A stretch of 64,000 nt of DNA from Brenneria populi. Lineage in GTDB: Bacteria > Pseudomonadota > Gammaproteobacteria > Enterobacterales > Enterobacteriaceae. Below the pieces are notes generated by a model, which did not search any database, was not told the DNA's origin, and saw only the letters and a list, made by a program, of their open reading frames with translations. The DNA lies in NCBI RefSeq assembly GCF_036016195.1, contig NZ_JAYWTM010000007.1:1-64000 (forward strand). The letters run 5' to 3'. A program made the position numbers and the translations under genes. Shown here in pieces: positions 52,841 through 61,951 of the stretch; the first letter of the stretch is position 1, and every line of letters begins with the position of its first letter.

Positions 52841-53944
52841 ATGTCAGTTCAACAGATTCAACGTCCCTTGCGGTTCGCTTACTGGGTGCCGAATGTATCC
52901 GGCGGGCTGGTGGTGAGCAAGATCCCGCAGCGCACCGGCTGGGATGCCGCCTACAATCGCCGGCTGGCGAAAATCGCCGAGCGCGCCGGGTTCGACTACG
53001 CGCTGACGCAAATCCGTTTCACCGCCGGCTACGGCGCCGACAACCAGCATGAATCCGTCGCCTTCTCGCAGGATCTGCTGGCGGCGACGCGGCGGCTGAA
53101 GGTGATCGCCGCGCTGCTGCCCGGCCCCTGGAACCCGGCGCTGGCGGCCAAGCAGATCGCCACCATCAGCCATTTGCACGGGGCGCGCATCGCCGTCAAT
53201 ATCGTCAGCGGCTGGTTTCGCGGAGAATTCAAGGCGATCGGCGAACCCTGGCTGGACCACGATGAGCGCTACCTGCGCTCGGAGGAGTTTATCCGCTGTC
53301 TGCAGGGCATCTGGCGCGAGCCGAACTTTACCTTCGCCGGCGACTTCTACCGCTTTCGCGACTACAGCCTGAAACCCAAACCGCTGGCGCCGCTGCCGGA
53401 AATTTTCCAGGGCGGCAGCTCGCGGGCGGCGCGCGATATGGCGGCGCGGGTGTCGGACTGGTATTTCACCAACGGCAACGACGTCGAGGCGATCCGCAAA
53501 CAGGCGGACGATATCCGTAGCAAGGCGCAGGCCGGCGGGCATCAGGTGCATATCGGCATGAACGCCTTCGTCATCGCACGGGACGAGGAGCGCGCGGCGC
53601 GGCGGGAGCTGGAGGAGATTATCGCCCAGGCGGACGGCGAAGCGGTGAAAGGTTTTCAACACGAGGTTCAGAATGCCGGCAACGCCTCGCCGGAGCGCGA
53701 GGGCAACTGGGCGAAATCCGGTTTTGAGGATCTGGTGCAGTACAACGACGTTTTCAAGCCCGGCCTGATCGGCACGCCGCGCCAGATCGCCGAGCGCATC
53801 CTGGCCTACAAGGACGCCGGGGTCAATCTGCTGCTGCTGGGGTTTCTCCATTTTCAGGAGGAAGTGGCGTATTTCGGCCGCGAGGTGATCCCGCTGGTGC
53901 GCGAGCTGGAGCGGCGGCGGGAAGCGGAGCCGAGCCATGACTGA
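52841..53944 (+). CDS. sfnG: Dimethylsulfone monooxygenase SfnG-like
   Basis: SfnG converts dimethylsulfone to methanesulfinate with FMNH2. The protein is 367 aa (Pseudomonas SfnG about 363). It shows FAYWVPNVSGGLVVSKIPQR, ALTQIRFTAGYGADNQHESV, NIVSGWFRGEF, FQGGSSRAARDMAARVSDWY and LVQYNDVFKPGLIGTP, all close to SfnG. It starts 15 bp after ssuD and overlaps the FAD-oxidoreductase gene by 8 bp. Confidence 0.93.
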   Translation: MSVQQIQRPLRFAYWVPNVSGGLVVSKIPQRTGWDAAYNRRLAKIAERAGFDYALTQIRFTAGYGADNQHESVAFSQDLLAATRRLKVIAALLPGPWNPALAAKQIATISHLHGARIAVNIVSGWFRGEFKAIGEPWLDHDERYLRSEEFIRCLQGIWREPNFTFAGDFYRFRDYSLKPKPLAPLPEIFQGGSSRAARDMAARVSDWYFTNGNDVEAIRKQADDIRSKAQAGGHQVHIGMNAFVIARDEERAARRELEEIIAQADGEAVKGFQHEVQNAGNASPEREGNWAKSGFEDLVQYNDVFKPGLIGTPRQIAERILAYKDAGVNLLLLGFLHFQEEVAYFGREVIPLVRELERRREAEPSHD

Positions 53945-55352
53945 ACCGCATATCGTGATTATCGGCGGCGGTTTCAGCGGCGCGGCGCTGGCGATTCATC
54001 TGGCGCGCCACGCCGACTTCGCGCTGCGCGCGACGGTGGTGGAGCCGCGCGCAGCGCTGGGGCAGGGCGTGGCCTACTCCACGCCGGAGCCGTCGCACCG
54101 CATCAACGTGCCGGCGGCGCGCATGTATCTCTGCGAGGCGGAGCGGGGCGATTTCGACCGCTGGTATCGGCGGCAGCCGGAGTTCGCGCAAGATCCGGAC
54201 GCCCGCTGGCATGACGACAGCGTCTATCCGCAGCGCAGCGCCTTCGGCCGTTACGTCGCCGAAAAGTTCGCCGCGGCGGCGCGGCGGGGGCCGGCGCGGC
54301 TGCGCCATCTGCGCGACCGGGCGCTGCGGCTGGAAGAGGGGCTGGTGATCACCGAGCGGGGCGCGACGCTGGCGGCGGACGCCGTGGTGCTGGCGGTAAG
54401 CCATCCGCCGCCGGCGCTGCCCGCGCCGCTGCGCCCGCTCGCCGGACATCCGGCGCTGATCGCCGATCCGTGGCGGGAAACGGCGCTGGATGCGGTGGCC
54501 GCTGACGATCGGGTGGCGATCGTCGGCACCGGGCTGACCATGGCCGACGTGAGCGCCGCCCTGCACCGGCGCGGACATCGCGGTCCGCTGCTGGCGTTTT
54601 CTCGCCACGGACTGCTATCGCGCCCGAATTTTTCCGGCGAAACTCCGCCGTGGCCGTTGGCAATCGAGGCGTTCGGCGCGCGCGGCGTTTTGGCGCAGAT
54701 ACGCGCCGAAGTGCGGCGGGCCGCCGCAGAGGGCGTGCCCTGGCAGGCGGTGTTGGATGAAGCGCGCGCCGGCGGCCAGCGTCTCTGGCAGCAGTGGCCG
54801 CCGGCGGAGCAGCGGCGTTTTCTGCGCCATCTGCGCAGTTGGTGGGACGCGCACCGCTACCGCATCGCGCCGCAGGCGGCGCAGGTGATTGACGAGCGGC
54901 GCGCGCATGGCGGCTTTAGGGCGCTGGCGGCGCGGCTTCAGACGGCGGCGGCGGCGGATGGCGCCCTGATCCTGCAGCTGCGCCGGCGCTACGGCGGCGA
55001 AGAGACGGTGACGGCGGATCGGCTGATCGTCACCACCGGTCCGGCCCACGCCGATCTGACCGACAGCCAGCCGCTGCTGCGCGATCTGACTCTGCGCGGC
55101 CTGATCCGGCCGGACGCGCTGGGGCTGGGCCTGCTGGTGAACGCCGATTCGCAGGCTGTCGGTCGCGACGGCATCGCCGCTACGTTTGGCGACAACCGAC
55201 GCCTGTGGGTGGCGGGGCCGGCAGCGCGCGGCCGCTTCGGCGAACTCATGGGGCTGCCGCAGGTGGCGGAGCACGCCGAGGCCGTGGCGCGGCAACTGCT
55301 GACGGCGCTGCGCGCCGCCCGTCGCCCGGCGCGATGTCCCGTCTCCTTCTGA
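53937..55352 (+). CDS. FAD/NAD(P)-binding oxidoreductase of unknown role
   Basis: The protein is 471 aa. The N-terminal dinucleotide fold IVIIGGGFSGAALAIHLAR is followed by the region GVAYSTPEPSHRINVPAARM typical of NAD_binding_9 proteins. A second Rossmann motif is VAIVGTGLTMADVSAAL, and the C-terminal part ends with ADSQAVGRD...LWVAGPAARGRFGEL. It is coupled to sfnG by an 8-bp overlap, so it belongs to the sulfur operon. It could be an auxiliary flavin oxidoreductase, but no reaction can be assigned. The gene is exceptionally GC-rich. Confidence 0.8.
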   Translation: MTEPHIVIIGGGFSGAALAIHLARHADFALRATVVEPRAALGQGVAYSTPEPSHRINVPAARMYLCEAERGDFDRWYRRQPEFAQDPDARWHDDSVYPQRSAFGRYVAEKFAAAARRGPARLRHLRDRALRLEEGLVITERGATLAADAVVLAVSHPPPALPAPLRPLAGHPALIADPWRETALDAVAADDRVAIVGTGLTMADVSAALHRRGHRGPLLAFSRHGLLSRPNFSGETPPWPLAIEAFGARGVLAQIRAEVRRAAAEGVPWQAVLDEARAGGQRLWQQWPPAEQRRFLRHLRSWWDAHRYRIAPQAAQVIDERRAHGGFRALAARLQTAAAADGALILQLRRRYGGEETVTADRLIVTTGPAHADLTDSQPLLRDLTLRGLIRPDALGLGLLVNADSQAVGRDGIAATFGDNRRLWVAGPAARGRFGELMGLPQVAEHAEAVARQLLTALRAARRPARCPVSF

Positions 55353-55432
55353 GCTGCGCGCTTTTCGATCGAATAACGATAACCCCCGGAAATACCCGAT
55401 GTCCGTTGTTACCCGCCCCATTTTTCACCGGG

Positions 55433-55449
55433 GCGTCCCGACGGGACGC
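55433..55449. other. Strong palindrome between two sulfur genes
   Basis: GCGTCCCG-A-CGGGACGC (8-bp arms, one central base) lies in the 152-bp gap before the DmoA-like gene. No T-run follows. It may be an mRNA hairpin or an operator; nothing more can be said. Confidence 0.4.
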
Positions 55450-55504
55450 AGCGTCTCAAGCTAACGGACGGCATCGGCCCTGAACGCCATTTATGGAGAA
55501 CGCT

Positions 55505-56926
55505 ATGTCATCGCAACGTGAAATCCTGCTCAACGCCTTTGATATGAACTGCGTCGGCCATCAGTCGCCCGGACTGTGGGCGCACCCGCGCGACCGCTCT
55601 TGGGAGTACAAGGATTTGGCATACTGGACCGATCTGGCGCGTCTGCTGGAGCGGGGCAAGTTCGACGGTCTGTTTATCGCCGACGTGCTGGGTATCTACG
55701 ACGTGCTGAACGGTAACGGCGACGCGGCCATCCGCCAGGCGGCGCAGGTGCCGGTCAACGATCCGCTGGCGCTGATCACGCCGATGGCGTTGGTGACCGA
55801 GCATCTGGGCTTCGGGCTGACCGCCTCGCTCTCTTTTGAACATCCCTATCCCTTCGCCCGCCGCCTCTCCACGCTCGACCACCTGACCAAAGGCCGGGTC
55901 GGCTGGAATATCGTCACCTCTTACCTGGAAAGCGGCGCGCGCAATATCGGCCAGAGCAGCCAGACCGACCACGACGCGCGTTACGACTATGCCGACGAGT
56001 ATCTGGAGGTGGTGTACAAACTGCTGGAGGGCAGTTGGGAGGAGGGGGCGGTTCTGCGCGACCGACAGCGGCGCATTTTCAGCGATCCGCGCAAAATCCA
56101 TCCCATCAACCATCACGGCCGCTTCTTTCAGGTGCCCGGTATCCATCTGTGCGAACCCTCGCCGCAGCGCACGCCGGTGCTGTATCAGGCCGGCGCCTCC
56201 AGCCGGGGCAAACAGTTCGCCGCGCAGCACGCCGAGTGCGTATTCGTCGCCTCGCCCTCCAGGGCGCTGCTGAAAAAAACGGTGGTGGATATTCGCCGCC
56301 GCGCCGTCGAAGCGGGGCGCGATCCCTACGCCATTAAAATTTTTAACCTGCAGACCGCGATCGTCGGCGAGACGGACAACGCCGCGCAAAGCAAATGGCG
56401 CGAATATCGCTCCTGGGTGAGTTACGAAGGGGCGCTGGCGCTGCTTTCCGGCTGGACGGGCATCGATTTCGGCCAATACCGGCCGGAGCAGATGTTAAAG
56501 CACCTGCATACCAACGCCATCCAGTCGGCGGTGGAAACCTTCTCCAGCGCCGATCCCCATCGCCAGTGGACGGTGCAGGGGCTGGCCGAGTGGGTGGGGA
56601 TCGGCGGGTTCGGCCCGCTGCTGGTCGGCAGCGCGCAGACGGTGGCCGACGAGCTGCAGGCCTGGGTGGAAGAGACCGACGTCGACGGTTTCAACCTGGC
56701 GTATGCGGTCACCCATGAAACCTTTAGCGACGTGGTTGAGCTGCTGATTCCCGAATTACAGCGCCGGGGCGTGTTTAAGCGCGACTACGCGCCCGGCACC
56801 CTGCGCGAAAAACTGTTCGGCGAAGGGCCGCTGCTGAGCGCGCCGCATCCCGGCGCGGCCTACCGGCGGGCGCAGCATGGCTCCCGGCCGGCCGAGGCTC
56901 GGGCGATGGGCGCGCGGCTGCCGTAA
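55505..56926 (+). CDS. NtaA/SnaA/DszA-family FMNH2-dependent monooxygenase (DmoA-like)
   Basis: The protein is 473 aa of the luciferase-like two-component monooxygenase family that includes dimethylsulfide monooxygenase DmoA, dibenzothiophene-sulfone monooxygenase DszA and nitrilotriacetate monooxygenase NtaA. Marks are NAFDMNCVGHQSPGLWAHP, SLSFEHPYPFARRLSTLDHL, GRVGWNIVTSYL and YQAGASSRGKQFAAQHAECV. GGAGAAC precedes the ATG at 55505. In this setting it probably opens a C-S bond in a sulfide or sulfone; the exact substrate is unknown. Confidence 0.88.
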   Translation: MSSQREILLNAFDMNCVGHQSPGLWAHPRDRSWEYKDLAYWTDLARLLERGKFDGLFIADVLGIYDVLNGNGDAAIRQAAQVPVNDPLALITPMALVTEHLGFGLTASLSFEHPYPFARRLSTLDHLTKGRVGWNIVTSYLESGARNIGQSSQTDHDARYDYADEYLEVVYKLLEGSWEEGAVLRDRQRRIFSDPRKIHPINHHGRFFQVPGIHLCEPSPQRTPVLYQAGASSRGKQFAAQHAECVFVASPSRALLKKTVVDIRRRAVEAGRDPYAIKIFNLQTAIVGETDNAAQSKWREYRSWVSYEGALALLSGWTGIDFGQYRPEQMLKHLHTNAIQSAVETFSSADPHRQWTVQGLAEWVGIGGFGPLLVGSAQTVADELQAWVEETDVDGFNLAYAVTHETFSDVVELLIPELQRRGVFKRDYAPGTLREKLFGEGPLLSAPHPGAAYRRAQHGSRPAEARAMGARLP

Positions 56927-56972
56927 TCGATATTTATCACCTGCATAATATAAACCACAGCAAGAGGGAATT

Positions 56973-58427
56973 ATGAGTACACTACCTATCGATGATGGCG
57001 TGAACCCATCATTATCCACGCCGGTGCGCTCGGCCGGCGACGTGGCGCGGCTGATTAATACCCGCACCGACAGCGCCAGCTATGCCCGGATGATCGTGTT
57101 CTTGGCGCTGGGGGGAATATTTCTCGACGCCTACGATCTCACCACGCTCTCTTACGGCATTGATGATGTGGTGAAAGAGTTTGCGCTGACGCCGGTGGTC
57201 ACCGGGCTGGTGACCTCTTCGATCATGATCGGCACCATTATCGGCAACCTGATCGGCGGCTGGCTGACCGACAAATATGGGCGCTATTCGGTCTTTATGG
57301 CGGACATGCTGTTTTTCGTGGTCTCGGCGATCGCCGCCGGGCTGGCACCGAACGTCTGGGTATTGATCGGCGCGCGTTTTCTGATGGGGATCGGCGTCGG
57401 CATCGATCTCCCGGTGGCGATGGCCTATCTGGCGGAGTTTTCCAAATTCAGCGGCAAAGGCAATAAAGCCGCGCGTCTCGCCTCCTGGTGCCCGATGTGG
57501 TACGCCGCTTCCTCCATGTGCTTTCTGATTATCTTCGGCCTCTACTTTCTGCTGCCCGAAGAGCATATCGACTGGCTGTGGCGCGCCTCGCTGCTGTTCG
57601 GCGCGGTGCCGGCGCTGCTGATTATCGCGGTGCGGCGCAAATTTATGAATGAGTCCCCGCTCTGGGCGGCCAATCAGGGGGATTTGCGCAGCGCGGTGCG
57701 CATTCTGCGCGATTCGTACGGCATTCATGCCCATGAGGCGGAGCCGGATCGCCCGGCGGCGGAGAAGCCGAAACCGCCGCAGGCCAGCTTCCGCGTACTG
57801 TTTCAGAAGCCCTACCGGGAACGCACCATCGTGGCCGGCGTGATGAATGTGTGTATCGCCTTTGAATATACCGCCATCGCGTTCTTCCTGCCCTCCATTC
57901 TGGCTCAGTTCCTCGGCGCCGGGGTGTTTGAGACCATCTCCGCCTCGCTGGGGCTGAACGCGCTGTTCGCCTTTACCGGCGGCCTGCTCGGCATGCGTCT
58001 GGCGTGGAAATATCCGTCGCGCCACGTGGCGATCGCCGGTTTCGCGCTGCAATTTATCGCGCTGGTTTCGCTGGCGCTGATCGGCCAGCCGCAGGCGCTC
58101 ATCGGCATCGTGCTGGCGGTGAGCATGCTGGCGCTGTGGCTGTTCGCCGAGGGCTTCGGGCCGGGCGCGCAGCTGATGATCTACCCGGCGCTCTCTTACC
58201 CCACCTCGATCCGCGCCACCGGCGTCGGCTTCAGCCGTTCGCTGTCGGGGATCGGCAGCGCGCTGGCGCTGTTCGTGCTGCCCATTTTGCAGGCGCGCTT
58301 CGGCACCGACATGTTCTGGTTGGTGTCGCTCAGCGCCATTATTCCGATTATTTTCCTGCTGGCGGTGCGCCATGAGCCGACGCAACGGGATATTGACGAT
58401 GACACCGATGAAAGGAGCGAAGTATGA
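56973..58427 (+). CDS. MFS transporter of the sulfur operon
   Basis: The protein is 484 aa with 12 membrane segments of the sugar/acid:H+ symporter type. The motif GGWLTDKYGRYSVF lies between TM2 and TM3, RFLMGIGVGIDLPVAMAYLAE in TM4-5 and a central cytosolic loop at about 250-280. AGAGGG precedes the ATG. It probably imports the organosulfur substrate or exports a product, in place of the missing ssuABC genes. It overlaps the next gene by 4 bp. Confidence 0.88.
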   Translation: MSTLPIDDGVNPSLSTPVRSAGDVARLINTRTDSASYARMIVFLALGGIFLDAYDLTTLSYGIDDVVKEFALTPVVTGLVTSSIMIGTIIGNLIGGWLTDKYGRYSVFMADMLFFVVSAIAAGLAPNVWVLIGARFLMGIGVGIDLPVAMAYLAEFSKFSGKGNKAARLASWCPMWYAASSMCFLIIFGLYFLLPEEHIDWLWRASLLFGAVPALLIIAVRRKFMNESPLWAANQGDLRSAVRILRDSYGIHAHEAEPDRPAAEKPKPPQASFRVLFQKPYRERTIVAGVMNVCIAFEYTAIAFFLPSILAQFLGAGVFETISASLGLNALFAFTGGLLGMRLAWKYPSRHVAIAGFALQFIALVSLALIGQPQALIGIVLAVSMLALWLFAEGFGPGAQLMIYPALSYPTSIRATGVGFSRSLSGIGSALALFVLPILQARFGTDMFWLVSLSAIIPIIFLLAVRHEPTQRDIDDDTDERSEV

Positions 58428-59653
58428 GCATAAATCCGTTGATTGCGACAGGCGCCGACTACGCGCGGCTGGCCGCCAGGTACCGTCCGATTTTCGCCCG
58501 CATCGCCGCCGGCGCCCTGGAGCGGGAACGCGCGCGTCAGCTCCCCTATGAACCGCTGCGCTGGCTGAAGGAGGCCGGATTCGGCGCGCTGCGCGTTCCG
58601 CGCGAAAAAGGGGGCGAGGGCGCGTCGCTGCCGCAGCTGTTCCAGCTGCTGATCGAACTGGCGGAGGCGGATTCCAACCTGCCGCAGGCGTTGCGCGCGC
58701 ACCTGGCTTTTGTCGAAGATCGTCTGAATGCGCCGGACGGCCCGGCGCGCGATCGCTGGTTTCGCCGTTTTATCGACGGGGAGATCGTCGGCAGCGGCTG
58801 GACGGAGATCGGCGCGGTGAAGCTGGGCGACGTCAACACTAAGGTAACGCCCGCCGCCGACGGCTGGCGGCTGGACGGCGAGAAATTTTACAGCACCGGT
58901 ACGCTGTTCGCCGACTGGATCGACGTCTACGCCGAGCGCGTCGACACCGGCGGCGCGGCGATCGCCATCGTCAGCACCGCGCAGCAGGCGGTGCGGCGCG
59001 AGGACGACTGGGACGGCTTCGGGCAGCGGCTGACCGGCAGCGGCACTACCCGTTTTAATCAGGCGCATGTCGAGGCGGAGCATGTCTATGATTTCGCCGA
59101 TCGTTTCCGCTATCAGACCGCGTTTTATCAACATGTGCTGCTGGCCGCGCTGGCGGGCATCGCCAAAGCGGCGGCGCGCGACGCGGCGCAGGGGGTGCGC
59201 CGCCGTAGGCGCGTCTACAGCCACGGCAACGGCGATCTGGTCAGGGACGATGTGCAGGTTCAGCAGGTGGTGGGGCAGATAGCGGCCTGGTCGTACGCCG
59301 TCGAAGCCACGGTTCTCCAGGCGACGGCGTCGTTGCAGCGCGCCTACGAGGCGCATTTCAGCGGCGATGAGGCGCTGGAGCAGGCGACGAATATTCAGGC
59401 CGAGATCGACGCGGCCAAAGCCCAGGCCATTGCTAGCGAATTGGCGCCTCGGGCGGCGACGGAGCTGTTTAATGCGCTGGGGGCGTCGGACACCCGCGCG
59501 GATAAGGCGCTGGATCGCCACTGGCGCAATGCGCGCACTCTGGCGTCGCATAACCCGGTGATTTACAAATTGCGCAATATCGGCGCCTGGGAGATAAGCG
59601 AAACGCCGCCGACCTTTATCTGGCAGATCGGCGGCAGTCGGCGGGAGGAGTAA
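58424..59653 (+). CDS. SfnB/DszC-like flavoprotein, acyl-CoA dehydrogenase fold
   Basis: The protein is 409 aa with the acyl-CoA dehydrogenase fold (GFGALRVPREKGGEGASL; GSGWTEIGA; LDGEKFYSTGTLFADW). The C-terminal motif SHNPVIYKLRNIGAW matches the SfnB/DszC group, whose members are flavin-dependent monooxygenases or oxidoreductases in sulfur acquisition rather than fatty acid enzymes. It is coupled to the MFS gene by an ATGA overlap and is the last gene of the operon, convergent with panD. Confidence 0.87.
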   Translation: MSINPLIATGADYARLAARYRPIFARIAAGALERERARQLPYEPLRWLKEAGFGALRVPREKGGEGASLPQLFQLLIELAEADSNLPQALRAHLAFVEDRLNAPDGPARDRWFRRFIDGEIVGSGWTEIGAVKLGDVNTKVTPAADGWRLDGEKFYSTGTLFADWIDVYAERVDTGGAAIAIVSTAQQAVRREDDWDGFGQRLTGSGTTRFNQAHVEAEHVYDFADRFRYQTAFYQHVLLAALAGIAKAAARDAAQGVRRRRRVYSHGNGDLVRDDVQVQQVVGQIAAWSYAVEATVLQATASLQRAYEAHFSGDEALEQATNIQAEIDAAKAQAIASELAPRAATELFNALGASDTRADKALDRHWRNARTLASHNPVIYKLRNIGAWEISETPPTFIWQIGGSRREE

Positions 59654-59680
59654 CGGCCGCCGCCGCCCTCCTTATTCAGT

Positions 59681-60061
59681 TCAGGCCAACTGCACTGGAA
59701 TGGCTTTCGCCTGGCGCTGCAGCGCGTTGTCGCCGGAGAAGTAGGCGACTTTAGGGTGATGCTCCCGCGCCTGTTCGTCGGACATCTGCACATAGGAGCA
59801 GATAATCAGTCTGTCGCCCACGCAGGCGCAGCGCGCGGCCGCGCCGTTTACCGAAATAATCCGCGAGCCGCGCTCGCCGGCGATTGCGTAGGTTGAGAAG
59901 CGCTGGCCGTTGTCCACGTTATAGATATCGATCGCTTCGTATTCCAGTATGCCCGCGGCATCCATGAAATCCCGATCGATGGCGCAAGAACCTTCATAGT
60001 GCAAATCAGCCTGGGTCACTTTAACCCGATGCAGTTTGCCTTGCAGCATGGTACGTATCAT
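59681..60061 (-). CDS. panD: Aspartate 1-decarboxylase proenzyme
   Basis: PanD makes beta-alanine for pantothenate. The protein is 126 aa, as in E. coli. The self-cleavage site Gly24-Ser25 is in HYEGSCAID. It lies 16 bp after panC on the same strand. Confidence 0.97.
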   Translation of the reverse strand: MIRTMLQGKLHRVKVTQADLHYEGSCAIDRDFMDAAGILEYEAIDIYNVDNGQRFSTYAIAGERGSRIISVNGAAARCACVGDRLIICSYVQMSDEQAREHHPKVAYFSGDNALQRQAKAIPVQLA

Positions 60062-60077
60062 GGTTTCTCACCTCGGT

Positions 60078-60932
60078 TTATGCGGTCAAATCGACCTGCT
60101 GGTTATCAATCAATCGCGCTTTGCCCAGCCAGGCGGCCATTAAGATCACCGCGCGGGTACTGTCCACCGTCAGCGGCAGCAGCGTATCGGCGTCGCGAAT
60201 GAACAGCTCGTCCGGCGTGAATCCGGCTTGTCTCAAAGACTCCTCGGCCCGCGCGATAAGCTCGTCCAACTGGCGGTTGCCGTCGGCCAGCTGCGCCGCC
60301 ACGGTCGCCATAATCTGATTTAGCCGCGGCGCAATCCGGCGCTGTTCGGGGCTGAGATAGCCGTTGCGCGAACTGAGGGCCAGCCCGTCCGGCGCGCGTA
60401 CGATCGGCACGCCGATAATGCTGATGTCATAACCCATGTCGCTGACGAGCTGACGAATTAACGCCAACTGTTGGTAATCTTTCTCGCCGAAGCAGGCCAG
60501 GTCGGGCTGCGCCATATTAAACAGCTTGCTGACAATTGTCGCCACCCCGCGGAAATGGCCGGGACGGCTGGCGCCTTCCAGCATAGAAGAAAGGCCGGGA
60601 ACCTCGACGAAGGTCTGTTCTTCCAGCCCGTTCGGATAGATCGCGTCCGGCGCGGGGGCGAAAACCAGGTCGACGCCGCGCCGGGTCAGCTTCTCGCAGT
60701 CTTCCTGCAAGGTTCGCGGATAGCTCGCCAGATCGTCCGGCCGTTCAAACTGCATCGGGTTGACGAAAATCGTGACGATAACGATATCGGCCCGTTCCTT
60801 CGCCTCATCAACCAGCCTCATATGTCCGTCGTGCAAGTTCCCCATGGTGGGGACCAGGGCGATACGTTTCCCATCCTGACGCCAGCGGCGGATTTCACGA
60901 CGCAACAGCAGAGGGGTTTCAATAATCAACAC
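60078..60932 (-). CDS. panC: Pantothenate synthetase
   Basis: PanC joins pantoate and beta-alanine using ATP. The protein is 284 aa. Nucleotide-binding signatures are VPTMGNLHDGHMRLV and the KMSKS-like LSSRNGYLSPEQR, with FGEKDYQQLALIRQLV between them. It lies in the panBCD set. Confidence 0.97.
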   Translation of the reverse strand: MLIIETPLLLRREIRRWRQDGKRIALVPTMGNLHDGHMRLVDEAKERADIVIVTIFVNPMQFERPDDLASYPRTLQEDCEKLTRRGVDLVFAPAPDAIYPNGLEEQTFVEVPGLSSMLEGASRPGHFRGVATIVSKLFNMAQPDLACFGEKDYQQLALIRQLVSDMGYDISIIGVPIVRAPDGLALSSRNGYLSPEQRRIAPRLNQIMATVAAQLADGNRQLDELIARAEESLRQAGFTPDELFIRDADTLLPLTVDSTRAVILMAAWLGKARLIDNQQVDLTA

Positions 60933-60960
60933 GTCTATACTCCTTAACGAAAGCGGCTCT

Positions 60961-61046
60961 CCCCGCCATATTTCAGGCCGTCGCCGTGCCGGCTGCGGCT
61001 CGATTTATTTAGGGGTATATATCCGTCATGCTGCAAACTGCGGTTT
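60961..61046. repeat. ERIC-like repeat fragments between panC and panB
   Basis: CCCCGCCATATTTCAGGCCG leads to GGCTCGATTTATTTAGGGGT within 57 bp, both resembling ERIC ends. A second end, TATATCCGTCATGCTGCAAA, follows immediately. It looks like one short element joined to the end of another, filling the 115-bp gap. Confidence 0.55.
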
Positions 61047-61047
61047 T

Positions 61048-61842
61048 TTAATGAAAAGAGTGTTCTTCGGCCGGATAAATGCCCTGTTCGACTTCCTGCG
61101 CGTAAAGGCGCGCGGCCGCGCGTATGTCGCCGCTTTGCGCTAAAAAATTCTTGGCGAATTTCGGCGTTTTTTCGCCCGTGATGCCGAAGGCGTCATGCAT
61201 GACCAAGATTTGTCCGTCGGTGACGTTGCCCGCGCCGATGCCGATAACCGGAATGGCGAGGGCTTGCGTGATGCGCTGCGCCAGCGCGACCGGAACGCAT
61301 TCCAGCACCAGCAGCTGCGCGCCGGCCTGCTCAAGGGCGCGGGCGTCGTCGAACAGTTGATTGGCCGCCGCTTCATCCCGGCCCTGCACTTTATAACCGC
61401 CGAAGATGTTGACCGACTGGGGCGTAAGACCTAAATGGCCGCAGACCGGAACCGCGCGTTCCGTTAGCATCCGCACGGTGGGAGCCAGCCAGGCGCCCCC
61501 TTCCATCTTCACCATATTGGCGCCTGCGCGCATCAGCTGCGCCGCCTGGTCGCAGGCCTGTTCCGGCGTTGAGCAGCTCATAAACGGCATATCGGCAAGC
61601 ACCAGCGCCAGCGGCGCGCCGCGGCGCACGCAGCGGGTGTGGTAAACCACGTCGTCGAGGGTGACGGGCAGGGTCGAGTCGTGTCCTTGCAGCGTCATCC
61701 CCAGCGAGTCGCCAATCAGCATTACGCGGATCCCCTGTTCGAAAAATAAACGGGCGAAGCTGGCGTCGTAAGCCGTAATCGAGGCGAATTTCCGCTGTTC
61801 CTGTTTCCATTGGCGCAAGTGAGATAGGGTCGTCGGTTTCAT
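61048..61842 (-). CDS. panB: 3-methyl-2-oxobutanoate hydroxymethyltransferase
   Basis: PanB makes ketopantoate from ketoisovalerate and methylenetetrahydrofolate. The protein is 264 aa, as in E. coli. It has ASITAYDASFARLFFEQG, GDSLGMTLQGHDSTLPVTLD, MVKMEGGAWLAPTV, PVCGHLGLTPQSVN and VIGIGAGNVTDGQILVMHD. Confidence 0.97.
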   Translation of the reverse strand: MKPTTLSHLRQWKQEQRKFASITAYDASFARLFFEQGIRVMLIGDSLGMTLQGHDSTLPVTLDDVVYHTRCVRRGAPLALVLADMPFMSCSTPEQACDQAAQLMRAGANMVKMEGGAWLAPTVRMLTERAVPVCGHLGLTPQSVNIFGGYKVQGRDEAAANQLFDDARALEQAGAQLLVLECVPVALAQRITQALAIPVIGIGAGNVTDGQILVMHDAFGITGEKTPKFAKNFLAQSGDIRAAARLYAQEVEQGIYPAEEHSFH

Positions 61843-61951
61843 GACAGCCTTCCTGAAATCAAGTAATAGGACGAAGAATCGCAGGGGATCATTCTAATGG
61901 ATGCCGGCGGGCAGCGATAGCGATCAAACGCGCGCTTCAATGAACGGGGCA

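Noticed and set aside
52844..53938. A 364-codon open frame on the minus strand opposite sfnG
   Set aside because: It mirrors a very GC-rich gene with clear SfnG motifs, and its own translation shows no family resemblance. Similar shadows at 57012-58385 and 58196-59551 were dropped for the same reason.
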